From: Desulfomonile tiedjei DSM 6799
GTDB taxonomy: Bacteria > Desulfobacterota > Desulfomonilia > Desulfomonilales > Desulfomonilaceae
Direction: 5' to 3'
Assembly (NCBI RefSeq): GCF_000266945.1
Contig: NC_018025.1
Coordinates: forward strand, 2,976,001 to 3,040,000
DNA: 64,000 nt
This document shows positions 43,009-51,905 of the stretch, piece after piece. How positions within the stretch are numbered: the stretch's first letter is position 1; each line of letters starts with the position of its first letter. The notes beneath the pieces were generated by a model, which searched no databases, was not told where the DNA came from, and was given only the letters and a program-made list of their open reading frames with translations. Made by a program: the position numbers and the translations under genes.

Positions 43009-45414
43009 TTAATTCCGGGATCGATCTGTGAGATGCTCACGTCGAGGCAATCCCGAATATTTGTTCATATATTTGAACATGCTTACAAGGTGCGTAATGA
43101 AAAAGCTCATTTGACTATGGCTGCGCTTCTGCTCATCATGAAGGCAGACGAGCTTCGGGAAAAAAACCACGGAAAAGCCTGCCTGCCATGCTTTCGTGCA
43201 CAGATCGACATCCTCGAAGTACAGAAAAAATCGCTCGTCAAAGGAGAGTGGATGCGGAAAGAGAGAATTTCTGAACAACATGGCAGCTCCGCAGCCCCAA
43301 TCAATTTCAAAAGGATCCGATCTGTTCCGGTCAATATAGAGATGCTGCTTAAGAAACTCCGGCGGACGATTCTTAAACCAGGGCATTCTCGAAGCAATAA
43401 GAGTCTTTAGGGTATAAAATTTGCGACAGGAATAGGTGGGACGGAATCTCGGATCGACCAGGGTTGGAATAAGACAACTTACCTCGGGGTTTTGCGTGAG
43501 GTATTCGATAGCTTCCAGCATCGCTTCCGGGTTGATGATCGTGACATCCGGATTGCACAGAAGAGTAATTGCGTTCGGTTCCGAAATCTCCTCCAGGCCC
43601 CTGTTCAGACCTGCTCCATATCCTTTGTTTTCCTGATGGATAATCTGGATCGGGAACGATGCCACGGGATTCCCAACACTCTCGGGACTGGAATGGTTAA
43701 CAATGATGAGCTTTTTGAGATATTTGAACGGTTCCAGAGATACGATGAGACGGCGCAATTCTTCAAAATTGTTGTGGTTGACAGTTACTACGTAAAAAGG
43801 GACGGGAGAATGCACGAGATAATCCTGTATGGCGGAATTCTGCACGTGATTGGAAAATTCAGCCTGTTGTGAACTGAGAATGCTCCTGACATATCTCTGT
43901 TCTGTGAGCCATTCATACAATTGAGATCCGTCGGAAAACGATTGGAGCCGTTCTTCCAGCTCGTTAAGGACTCTGTACCATGTAAGGAGAAGATACTTGT
44001 GATATGTTTCGCTTTCATGAATGGGGAATGCCCATCGTACGTGAAATCGCACTCCATGGAAGGTCCTTTCGGCTTCTGTCCTCGGAGCTCCCTCATGTAG
44101 CTTCTGCTGAACCATCCATTTCCTGACCGTATTCTGACCGTAGTAGACCTCGACAAAATCGCAGCCTAAATCCCGTACTCCCGATTCCAACAAGGAGATC
44201 AGTTCTTCAAAGGAACGGGCTCGATGTATCCTGCGACTCATAAACGAATGATAGCTCGAAAGGAACTGGAAATGAGGCCTATTTTCAATGGTCTTGGAAA
44301 GAGTTTCAATACGGTAAAGCCTGAGCATCGAGACGACGACGAAGAGCAGGATCATCCCCGATCCGAGAATGAAGCTCACGCTCCACATGGATCTTGGCCC
44401 CAGGACGAGCACGAGAGTCATGGCCGCGAGGAGTGCGCTGAAGAAATAGATGATGGCGGCAACTTTTCTGGGTTCACCAAATTTTTCCATCAGACGATGA
44501 TGCAAGTGATCGGAATCAGCGAGAAATATTCTTCTTCCTGTTACCCACCTCCGTATTATTGCCAGTAGCACGTCCAGGAGTGCAATGCCGAAAGGAAGGA
44601 ATGGTATCAGTATCATCCCCATAGTGCCGGAACGCTGGCCCGGAGAAATTGCGGCTGAGCTGGTCGCCAGAGTACCAAGCACGAATCCGAGCATGAGGCT
44701 TCCGCCGTCTCCCAGGTAGATGGAAGCAGGTGGAAAATTATGACAAAGGAATCCAAGAAGACTGCCCGAAATGGTAAAGGCTATGCTGGCAACGAACAGG
44801 TCCCCCTTGAACAACCCGATTATGCCACTGGTAATTGCGGCAAAAAAACAGATTCCCCCAGCCAAACCGTCGAGTCCGTCTATGAGGTTGATGCCGTTTA
44901 CAATGGCCAGAATGGATACCAGGAACACAGGACCGCCTAACCAGCCGAAATTTACAAGTCCAACAAAGGGAATAGTGGCAGTGGTAATGGTGTGGCCGCC
45001 CAACAGCAGGATTCCGACCGCACAAAATTGTCCGGCAAGTTTCCTTGTCCAATGCAAACCGATGATATCGTCGTAAGTGCCTAAAATATGGATAGTGGTT
45101 GCGCCTAAGAAAAGGGAAAGCATCTGACTGCTCGCCACTTTTCCGAATGGAAGTCTCCCGGACACCTCCAAAAAATAGAAAACGAAGAAAGCGACGGTAA
45201 AAGGGATGTAAATCGCTACTCCACCCAGGAGCGGCGTAGGTTTTTCATGATTTCTGCGTCCACCTGGATAGGAAAGGATCTGATGTTTGAATGCGGATTT
45301 CTTCAGAACCGGAATTAAGACCAGCGTGGCAATCAACCCAAGACAACCTGCAGTAATTGCAAGAATAACGCTTTCGTATGAAACCAACTTGATTACCTCT
45401 GGTTCAAAAAACAA
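43009..45414 (-). CDS. Fusion of WecA/MraY-like transferase and GT2 glycosyltransferase
   Basis: 801 residues. About 10-370 is a polytopic UDP-sugar:undecaprenyl-phosphate sugar-1-P transferase: GGVAIYIP, TYDDIIGLHW, GINLIDGLDGLAGG, LGDGGSLMLGF and DHLHHRL are its motifs. A cytoplasmic linker (about 380-560) is unrecognised. About 565-780 is a GT2 enzyme of rhamnosyl-transferase type: VVTVNHNNFEELRRL, NKGYGAGLNRG, CNPDVTI (DxD-like), DWGCGAAML and DERFFLYFEDVDLC. One chain would thus start and extend a lipid-linked glycan. The frame begins with a TTG; another TTG at about 45387 has GAGG 8 nt upstream and may be the true start. Confidence 0.85.
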   Translation of the reverse strand: MFFEPEVIKLVSYESVILAITAGCLGLIATLVLIPVLKKSAFKHQILSYPGGRRNHEKPTPLLGGVAIYIPFTVAFFVFYFLEVSGRLPFGKVASSQMLSLFLGATTIHILGTYDDIIGLHWTRKLAGQFCAVGILLLGGHTITTATIPFVGLVNFGWLGGPVFLVSILAIVNGINLIDGLDGLAGGICFFAAITSGIIGLFKGDLFVASIAFTISGSLLGFLCHNFPPASIYLGDGGSLMLGFVLGTLATSSAAISPGQRSGTMGMILIPFLPFGIALLDVLLAIIRRWVTGRRIFLADSDHLHHRLMEKFGEPRKVAAIIYFFSALLAAMTLVLVLGPRSMWSVSFILGSGMILLFVVVSMLRLYRIETLSKTIENRPHFQFLSSYHSFMSRRIHRARSFEELISLLESGVRDLGCDFVEVYYGQNTVRKWMVQQKLHEGAPRTEAERTFHGVRFHVRWAFPIHESETYHKYLLLTWYRVLNELEERLQSFSDGSQLYEWLTEQRYVRSILSSQQAEFSNHVQNSAIQDYLVHSPVPFYVVTVNHNNFEELRRLIVSLEPFKYLKKLIIVNHSSPESVGNPVASFPIQIIHQENKGYGAGLNRGLEEISEPNAITLLCNPDVTIINPEAMLEAIEYLTQNPEVSCLIPTLVDPRFRPTYSCRKFYTLKTLIASRMPWFKNRPPEFLKQHLYIDRNRSDPFEIDWGCGAAMLFRNSLFPHPLSFDERFFLYFEDVDLCTKAWQAGFSVVFFPKLVCLHDEQKRSHSQMSFFITHLVSMFKYMNKYSGLPRREHLTDRSRN

Positions 45415-45865
45415 TTGCCGCTTTTCCGGAATCTCAGTCAGGCTTCATGATTGCCTGAACTCCCGTTTTGCACAGACGTACCAATTCGGCTCCTCCCAAA
45501 AAGATACCGATTCATCCTGCATACGCGAGCACTGTCAATCTAACATATTACCTTGAGAAATCAACCCCCCTGAAAAATACTGTCTTAAATAAGATGAATA
45601 AAAACAGGAAACTAAATTCAAAAATGCGCCTTTTTGAGCCAATCCTCACGATGTTTGGACAAGGACAAGACACGATACAAACTTGACGATCACTAAGCCC
45701 TCATGTAGTCTAGGGATAGGTGCACGAACCAAAACTGCGGATGCAGATCATCTCATAAAATCCGAAGGTACTCTGTCTGGTTCGTCACAAATTGGGGGCG
45801 GCACCTAATTAACTACCATCGCCAATCCGAGTACCCCAGAAGAATGAGACATTTATAGGCAAACA
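45415..45865. other. 451-nt divergent intergenic region
   Basis: Between the minus-strand transferase and plus-strand permease. No supported gene. ACGAACCA (45724-45731) and TGGTTCGT (45778-45785) form a perfect 8-bp inverted repeat enclosing CTGC-GGAT-GCAG (45735-45746), so a folded leader before the permease is possible. Confidence 0.4.
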
Positions 45866-47059
45866 ATGCTCATTTATGACCTGACGAGAATCTCACTCAA
45901 GCAAATCTACAGAAACAAACGACGCTATAAGAGCGTGATTATTGGTATTTCTCTTGGGATTGCCGGTCTCGTGACCATAATCACCATGGGGCAGTCCGTT
46001 GAGAGCGATTTGAGCCGAAATCTGGAATTACTCGGCAGTACCACTATTATCAAAGCCACATGGGATACGGAAAAGATGACCCAGTGGCACAATGGTCAGT
46101 ATTACCAGAATGATGTTGACGAATTGCGGCAACTGCCCGGATGCCGGTTCGTTTCGCCGATCGTATGGACCTGGGCTTATACGTTCTCCCGCGACCGGAC
46201 CAAAATTCAGGGTAGACTCATGGGAGTGGAATCGAATTTCTTCGATGCAGTCCACCTTCCCGTGGAAACAGGACGGATAATCGGCGACAACGATCTGAGG
46301 AGAATGTCCAGCGTCTGTGTACTTGGAAAACGGATCAAGAATTCTCTGTTCAAGCCTGAAGAAAATCCTTTGGGATCGACCATATTTATTGACGGTAACA
46401 TGTTCACCGTGATCGGTATTCTTGGAGGCATGGAAGACCCACTTTTTGATGAGACCATCCTCATTCCTTTTACGGTTGCCAGGTCCCGGTTTGCATATAT
46501 GTACGAAATCAAAGACATATATGTGCGAGCGGTAAACTGGGATATAGTCGGCCAGTTGCAGCAACAGATCTATGAACTGCTTCTGCGTAACAGGCCGGCG
46601 TTCGCCGATTCCGTGGAAGTGCGCTCTTTTCCGGAACGCATTCAGACAGTCCAAAGAGCAGTTCTTCTGGTAAAGGTTTTCCTGTACTTTGCGCTGATGG
46701 TGACGCTTGTGCTGGGTGGGCTCGGTATTACCAACGTTATGCTTGCCGCAGTTCAGGAGAGGACAACCGAAATCGGCTTACGAAAAGCCGTAGGCGCAAC
46801 CGATAAGATGATTATGTCTCAATTTCTTCTGGAATCCGTGTGCATCAGCTTTACAGGAGCGATTATAGGAATATTTTCCGGATACCTGCTGGTCGAATGG
46901 TTAATCCGCATTTTTCAGACCATGCCGGATCAGGAAGTATTCTATGCCAGTCTTGCCGGCGGCGTGCTGTTCAGTGTGATCCTCGGAATTACTTCAGGAT
47001 TATTGCCGGCACGGCGGGCAAGCCAATTAGATGCAGCGGAAGCCATGAGTTTTGAATAG
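45866..47059 (+). CDS. MacB/FtsX-type ABC transporter permease
   Basis: 397 residues. One N-terminal helix (about 23-43), a large periplasmic MacB-core-like domain (about 45-265), then three C-terminal helices of the FtsX fold with GGLGITNVMLAAVQERTTEIG and LRKAVGATDKMI (about 284-310), the region that contacts the ATPase. No ATP-binding subunit or membrane-fusion protein adjoins, so its partner must be encoded elsewhere. Substrate unknown; lipoprotein, lipid or peptide export are the family's roles. Confidence 0.88.
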   Translation: MLIYDLTRISLKQIYRNKRRYKSVIIGISLGIAGLVTIITMGQSVESDLSRNLELLGSTTIIKATWDTEKMTQWHNGQYYQNDVDELRQLPGCRFVSPIVWTWAYTFSRDRTKIQGRLMGVESNFFDAVHLPVETGRIIGDNDLRRMSSVCVLGKRIKNSLFKPEENPLGSTIFIDGNMFTVIGILGGMEDPLFDETILIPFTVARSRFAYMYEIKDIYVRAVNWDIVGQLQQQIYELLLRNRPAFADSVEVRSFPERIQTVQRAVLLVKVFLYFALMVTLVLGGLGITNVMLAAVQERTTEIGLRKAVGATDKMIMSQFLLESVCISFTGAIIGIFSGYLLVEWLIRIFQTMPDQEVFYASLAGGVLFSVILGITSGLLPARRASQLDAAEAMSFE

Positions 47060-47181
47060 GTGAAGGTGTCAAGTCGGTTGAACTTGTGGTCAGCCCATTC
47101 CGGATAAAAAAGTCCCGTCAAAAACAACTATTGGCTTCAGCCCCCCCCTTTACCCCCATTACGGTCCAAATTCCAGGTTTT

Positions 47182-48093
47182 TCACCGGCCTTTGGCGTGT
47201 CTCTCCAGAAATTCATTCCATCGAATGTCCGCGAAATCCTGCAACTGTTGGATCTGCTCTTCCGTAATTCTCCTGAACCGGGTCTGTCCTTTGACATAAC
47301 TCGCTACGGTCTTCTTCCGTCCTTTTTCCGCAAGCTGCAATGATTTTGAGGTAAGCCTGAACGCACCGTCACGTATTTCGTAAAGAACGTGAATACCCGT
47401 ATCTACTGCCAATTTTCCGGTTTTTATCAAATCCTTATTGGGGAAACCCCATCCCGGAGGACACGGTGCGTGTACTTCAATATACCTGGAGCCAGCGGTT
47501 TCCTTGGCCGAGCGGACTTTGTCGTAAAGGTCCAGAGGATACGCAGGAGAGGCAGAGGCAACATAAGGAATACGGTGTGCCTCCACGATCTTCAACATAT
47601 CCTTCTTATGCTGCAGCTTCGCGAGTATGGGAGTGGTGGTGGTTACGGCTCCGGCAGGGCTGGCACTGGATCGTTGGGTGCCCGTATTCATATATCCTTC
47701 ATTATCGTAGCAGATATAAATGAAATCGGTTCCCCTCTCCATGGCTCCTGAAAGGGACTGAATGCCGATATCGTATGTTCCGCCGTCTCCTGCAAAGGCA
47801 ACAACGGTGTAATCCGTTTTTCCCGTAGCCCGTAGTCCGGCAACTATGCCCGATGCGGCAGCTCCTGTGGCAGCAAAGGGATTATTTACGCAGATCACTT
47901 TCACGGGAGTAATGGGATAAACTCCGTGAAGAACCGTCATGCAACTGGCAGGAACAGCCACAATAGTCTTTCCGGGGTCGAGAGCTTTCAAGGCATGGCG
48001 ATACGTGAGCATGAGACCGCAAGCTGCGCAAGAACGCGTTCCCGGGAGAATGAATTCTTCTTTTGGTAAAGACTTAACCGCCTTCGTGGTCAT
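47182..48093 (-). CDS. porB: 2-oxoacid:ferredoxin oxidoreductase, beta subunit
   Basis: 303 residues. GTRSCAACGLML (Cys pair of a cluster), FAGDGGTYDIG (thiamine diphosphate-Mg motif GDG), YDNEGYMNTG and HAPCPPGWGF are the beta-subunit marks. Start ATG at 48093 has GAGAGGT 7 nt upstream. With the alpha, gamma and delta genes it forms the four-subunit enzyme that oxidises pyruvate or a related 2-oxoacid to acyl-CoA. It is separated from the alpha gene by 191 nt with a palindromic repeat, which may alter its expression. Confidence 0.93.
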   Translation of the reverse strand: MTTKAVKSLPKEEFILPGTRSCAACGLMLTYRHALKALDPGKTIVAVPASCMTVLHGVYPITPVKVICVNNPFAATGAAASGIVAGLRATGKTDYTVVAFAGDGGTYDIGIQSLSGAMERGTDFIYICYDNEGYMNTGTQRSSASPAGAVTTTTPILAKLQHKKDMLKIVEAHRIPYVASASPAYPLDLYDKVRSAKETAGSRYIEVHAPCPPGWGFPNKDLIKTGKLAVDTGIHVLYEIRDGAFRLTSKSLQLAEKGRKKTVASYVKGQTRFRRITEEQIQQLQDFADIRWNEFLERHAKGR

Positions 48094-48180
48094 TTAGCTA
48101 CCTCTCGAGCTTGCGAGTGTCGAAACTCGTCAGCTCATTCATGACAAAATCGCGAACGCTTTTATGCCAATTTGCATTCA

Positions 48181-48226
48181 AAATCCCCCCATTCCCCCCT
48201 TTATAAAGGGGGGTTAGAGGGGATTT
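48181..48226. repeat. Palindromic CCCCCCTTTATAAAGGGGGG repeat
   Basis: A perfect 20-nt palindrome (48194-48213) inside a longer imperfect one: AAATCCCC (48181-48188) faces GGGGATTT (48219-48226). Same class as 16792-16862. It lies between the alpha and beta genes of the oxidoreductase. Confidence 0.85.
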
Positions 48227-48284
48227 TTGTCCAACTTTGAAGCAAATTGGTATTAGATCTTCTCAAATCCCTGTTTTTTCAACG

Positions 48285-49472
48285 TCACCCGCGGATATCT
48301 ATCCATTTGTGGGTTGGCTTCTTGGTTATGGTCTCCATAGTCGCTTCCACGAGCTGTTCCGGTCTGACGTCACGACCTCCCAGACCGGCTACAAACGACG
48401 AAAAATTCGGTCTAAGATTCTTATCGAACAGCGCTGCTTTCAGATCTGTTGCCAAGGCTCCTCGATAACCGTAACTCACGTCCTTTTCAAAAACAGCTAT
48501 CGATTGGATCTTTTGAAGATTTTCGGCAAGAGCATCCGCGGGAAACGGTCGATAGGTCCGAACACCCAATACTCCGGCACGAATCCCTTTCTTCCGTAAA
48601 GCATCGGCTCCCACGGTACATTCCGAAGCGAGCGATCCCATACTGACGAGAGCATGTTCCGCGTCATCCATTCCGTACGACCACACAAGACCGCCCCAAG
48701 ATCGCCCGACAATTTTGCCGAATGTGCGGTCCGTTTCGCCAATGGTATCCAGAGCTGAAACGAGATCCTCCTGGAGCCTGAACCTCAGATCCATGTACCC
48801 GGGTCTCAAGTCTCCATCAACATCCTGTCGAGGTTCACTCAGAATGAGAGGATTCAGGTTCATGTAAGTACCGTGAACAATTCCTGAAGAATTGGAGCAG
48901 CCATCGAGAAATTTGTCTACGCTGGCTGTGGGCGGCACTTCTACGGGGGTACTGGCATGGGACAAGGTAAACCCATCGTAACAGACCATTACTGGGATCG
49001 AGACGGTCTCGGCGATGCGGTATGCCTGGATAAGGGTATCCAGGACTTCCTGGCTGTTTCGGCAATACAGTTGAATCCAGCCGGTGTCCCTTTGTGATAT
49101 GGAATCCTGCTGATCGTTAAGGATCGTCCAAGGAGCTCCAACTCCGCGATTCACGCAAGCCATAACCACAGGGACTCTGCTTCCTGCAGCCCAGTGCAGC
49201 ATCTCATGCATGTAGAGCAACCCGTTGGCACTGCTCGCCGTGAATACGCGAGCACCCATTTGGGATGCCGCAACCATTGATGCCATGGCCGAGTGCTCAC
49301 TCTCTACAGTCAGATACTCGGCTTGAAGCTCGTCTCGTTCCACCATCGCCGCCAGTTCTTCGGTCACCGGAGTCTGCGGAGTAATAGGATACGCGGCAAT
49401 GACCTGTACCCGACACAGGGCAGCCGCTATCGCAGCAGCGGTATTGGCCGTGATTATCCTAACGTCTTTCAT
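48285..49472 (-). CDS. porA: 2-oxoacid:ferredoxin oxidoreductase, alpha subunit
   Basis: 395 residues. AAYPITPQTPVTEELA near residue 28, VESEHSAMASMVAAS, TASSANGLLYMHEMLHW and FEKDVSYGYRGALATDLKAAL are typical of the POR alpha chain. Start is the ATG at 49472, with AAGGAG 7 nt upstream; the open frame to 49538 lacks homology. It overlaps the delta gene by 14 nt. Whether the substrate is pyruvate or another 2-oxoacid cannot be decided by eye. Confidence 0.93.
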   Translation of the reverse strand: MKDVRIITANTAAAIAAALCRVQVIAAYPITPQTPVTEELAAMVERDELQAEYLTVESEHSAMASMVAASQMGARVFTASSANGLLYMHEMLHWAAGSRVPVVMACVNRGVGAPWTILNDQQDSISQRDTGWIQLYCRNSQEVLDTLIQAYRIAETVSIPVMVCYDGFTLSHASTPVEVPPTASVDKFLDGCSNSSGIVHGTYMNLNPLILSEPRQDVDGDLRPGYMDLRFRLQEDLVSALDTIGETDRTFGKIVGRSWGGLVWSYGMDDAEHALVSMGSLASECTVGADALRKKGIRAGVLGVRTYRPFPADALAENLQKIQSIAVFEKDVSYGYRGALATDLKAALFDKNLRPNFSSFVAGLGGRDVRPEQLVEATMETITKKPTHKWIDIRG

Positions 49473-49761
49473 CCGGGTCTCCTTCGATCTGCCTTCCTTC
49501 CACCATGGTAATGGCTTTACGAGGACATTCTTCTGCACAAATACCGCAGCCTTTGCAGTATTCCAGGTCTATCTCCAGAGGAAATTCTCTCGAAATCACC
49601 CCGTCCGGACAGTACAACCAGCACAAAAGACAGGTCTCTTTTTGAGAGCACTTTTCATGATCGATTCGGGGAGTGTGGGATCTCCAGTCTCCAGTACGAC
49701 CCGCTTCTCCGGGCGCCGGTTTTGACGCGGCAATCGTAGTTTCTCTTATCTTGTCAGCCAT
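49459..49761 (-). CDS. porD: 2-oxoacid:ferredoxin oxidoreductase, delta (ferredoxin) subunit
   Basis: 100 residues. Two [4Fe-4S] clusters: CSQKETCLLCWLYC and CKGCGICAEEC. It carries electrons from the catalytic subunits to ferredoxin. The ATG at 49761 is chosen because GAGG lies 6 nt upstream; an ATG 6 nt earlier touches that site. Overlaps porA by 14 nt. Confidence 0.92.
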   Translation of the reverse strand: MADKIRETTIAASKPAPGEAGRTGDWRSHTPRIDHEKCSQKETCLLCWLYCPDGVISREFPLEIDLEYCKGCGICAEECPRKAITMVEGRQIEGDPDERR

Positions 49762-49937
49762 ATACATCCTCGGAAGAATCTGTAGACAATTCGTTTCTTG
49801 TATCCAACACTATGCTCAACGTAACCGATTGGGGGAATACATCAGGTTACCGATTCAGCAGTTGAAACCACGTCTCACTGGTTCCTGAACTGATCGGCTT
49901 TCGCTGGAAAGGCCCCTGAATAAGATCGGGAATCGGT

Positions 49938-50534
49938 CTAGCCGGCAGAAGCAGCCGATAGTTCATATCTAAGAACACGCGTATTCTGAAATGCGTAATC
50001 CAGTGCGGCAAAATTTCGCTCGCGTGCGCCGCCCCTGAACTTCTTGCTCACTGCCATACGTATATTCTCGAGATTAACCAGATCGGATGCAGCCGCAAAG
50101 GGACCAAGAATGGAGGTGGAAATGAGCACGTTTCCTTCAACTATGAGACCGGCCGCTTCAGAAGAGTGAAAAGCATCTGCAACTGCTATGGTGTACGGCC
50201 CTTCAATACCGAGTTCTTCGGGGGAGCGAGCGGAGTTGACCACCAGTGTCCCGCCATTCTTCAGGTTGGCAGTCACATTGATCATATCGAGCAAATTATC
50301 ATCCAGAACCACAGCTATATCCGGTAAAAGAACATTGGAAAAAGTCCGAATAGGCTCTCGGGAGATTCTTGTATGAACACTGACCGGCGCGCCTCTCCGT
50401 TCCGAGAAATACGTCGGTTTTGCACTGACGCCTTTGAAGCCCTGATAATAAGCCGCCTCTGTCAGGATTTTTGCAGCGGTTACCGCTCCCTGACCTCCAC
50501 GACCGTGCCAAACGATTTCATAGGTGAAACTCAT
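49938..50534 (-). CDS. porC: 2-oxoacid:ferredoxin oxidoreductase, gamma subunit
   Basis: 198 residues. WHGRGGQGAVTAAKIL at the N-terminus, VSAKPTYFSERRGAPV and VVLDDNLLD are gamma-subunit marks; this chain helps bind CoA. First gene of the minus-strand run gamma-delta-alpha-beta; a 176-nt gap separates it from the delta gene, so a second promoter there is possible. Confidence 0.92.
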   Translation of the reverse strand: MSFTYEIVWHGRGGQGAVTAAKILTEAAYYQGFKGVSAKPTYFSERRGAPVSVHTRISREPIRTFSNVLLPDIAVVLDDNLLDMINVTANLKNGGTLVVNSARSPEELGIEGPYTIAVADAFHSSEAAGLIVEGNVLISTSILGPFAAASDLVNLENIRMAVSKKFRGGARERNFAALDYAFQNTRVLRYELSAASAG

Positions 50535-50705
50535 TATCTACTGCCCCCTGTTACTTAACCAAACTAGATTAACCCGATGTATCCTGTTCGTCAATAATGA
50601 ACTACTAAGGTCTCGTAGCCCGGGTTCGAATAAACCGATTGAAAATCGAGGCGTGCGATTCCTTACAAAAAAAGAGGGCTAATTTTTTCTTACAAAAATG
50701 GGCTG

Positions 50706-51587
50706 TCAGGCAGACAAAGATTGTCCTGTCAGGCGAGAGACGCGTTCCATGCACAGGGACACGTACGCCGGTTCCACTTCATATCCTACAAAATGGCGAT
50801 TCGTCCGTACCGCGGCCACAGCGCTGGATCCACTTCCCATGAATGGATCGAGGATTACTTCTTCCTCGAAGGTATACAATTGAATGAGTCTCTCTACCAA
50901 AGTCGTTGGGAAAGGCGCCGGATGTTTCACTCGTCGGGCAGACTCCGCGGGAATGTACCACACGCTCGTAGTGGCTGCCATGAATTCGTCCCGTGAAATC
51001 GTCGATTTTCCCCGTGTAGTACGATCGAAACGGTCTTTGCAGAAGATCAAGACGTACTCGTGCAAGTCCCGCAGCGTGGGGTTTCCGGCAGACATCCATG
51101 AACCCCAGGCACAGGAACCGGTCGATCCTTTTCCCTTCACCCATATGATCTCGCCTCGCATGAGAAATCCTATATCCGAGGCGATGGAAGCAATATGACC
51201 GTTGAGCGGGATATAGGGCTTTCGCCCGATATTGGCCACATTGAATGCAACTCTGCCGCCCGGTACCAGCACTCGATGGGTTTCTTTCAGCACCTGTGAG
51301 ATGAAATCGAGGTACTCTCTGAGACTCAGGTCCCGATCGTATTCCTTGCCGACATTATAAGGCGGAGACGTGACCATGAGAGAAATCGAATTATCCGGTA
51401 GTTCCTCCATAACTTCTGATGAATGCATAAAAACCCTGTCCAGGTTGTGAGGAGGAACAGTATTGATCCTGGATGTAGTATTGCTCGCTCCGATGGCGGT
51501 GAATATCTTTCTGTCGTAGAAGGAAGAAGAGTCGTGACTCTCCCTTTTTCCCGTTCCAAATGTTCTTGTTTTGGTTCTTTTTTGCAC
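50706..51587 (-). CDS. Orphan DNA amino-methyltransferase (TSPPY type)
   Basis: 293 residues. Catalytic motif IV TSPPYN (about 73-78) precedes the SAM-binding DPFMGSGSS (motif I, about 253-261), the order of beta-class enzymes. SPPY usually marks N4-cytosine methylation, though N6-adenine enzymes with this motif exist. No restriction endonuclease or Vsr gene adjoins, so it may be a solitary regulatory methylase or a remnant of a restriction system. The frame opens with GTG at 51587 and no clear ribosome site; the first 45 residues may not all be translated. Confidence 0.85.
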   Translation of the reverse strand: MQKRTKTRTFGTGKRESHDSSSFYDRKIFTAIGASNTTSRINTVPPHNLDRVFMHSSEVMEELPDNSISLMVTSPPYNVGKEYDRDLSLREYLDFISQVLKETHRVLVPGGRVAFNVANIGRKPYIPLNGHIASIASDIGFLMRGEIIWVKGKGSTGSCAWGSWMSAGNPTLRDLHEYVLIFCKDRFDRTTRGKSTISRDEFMAATTSVWYIPAESARRVKHPAPFPTTLVERLIQLYTFEEEVILDPFMGSGSSAVAAVRTNRHFVGYEVEPAYVSLCMERVSRLTGQSLSA

Positions 51588-51905
51588 GGCACTCTATGGG
51601 ATTTGGTGAGATATGTGCTTGGGCACGGGAGAGCGTTTATCATCGGACAGAAGTATTGTCAAAGAAAAAGGATGCTTATCATGATTTTTTAAAGTTAATT
51701 ATAGGATTATTTTGTCATTCTGCGAATTATATTTCTTTAATAAGAAATTATGGGATCCGATCCAGCCGAGCCCGCTTGCGAAAAAAAGCACACCTGTGAT
51801 ATGCTAACATGTGAGAATCTATGGCCGAGCCACGATCCTACTTACCTCATATCTCTTGATAATGAGCTTCCGCACAGGCGGTGAACTTTTTTCTCCGGAG
51901 GAGAC
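51588..51905. other. AT-rich region before alaS
   Basis: About 318 nt between divergent genes. No supported gene. Very AT-rich from 51660 to 51760, and presumably holds the alaS promoter. Confidence 0.35.

Noticed and set aside
50618-50640. GGTTCGAAT resembling a tRNA T-loop
   Set aside because: No acceptor stem or anticodon arm can be formed around it.
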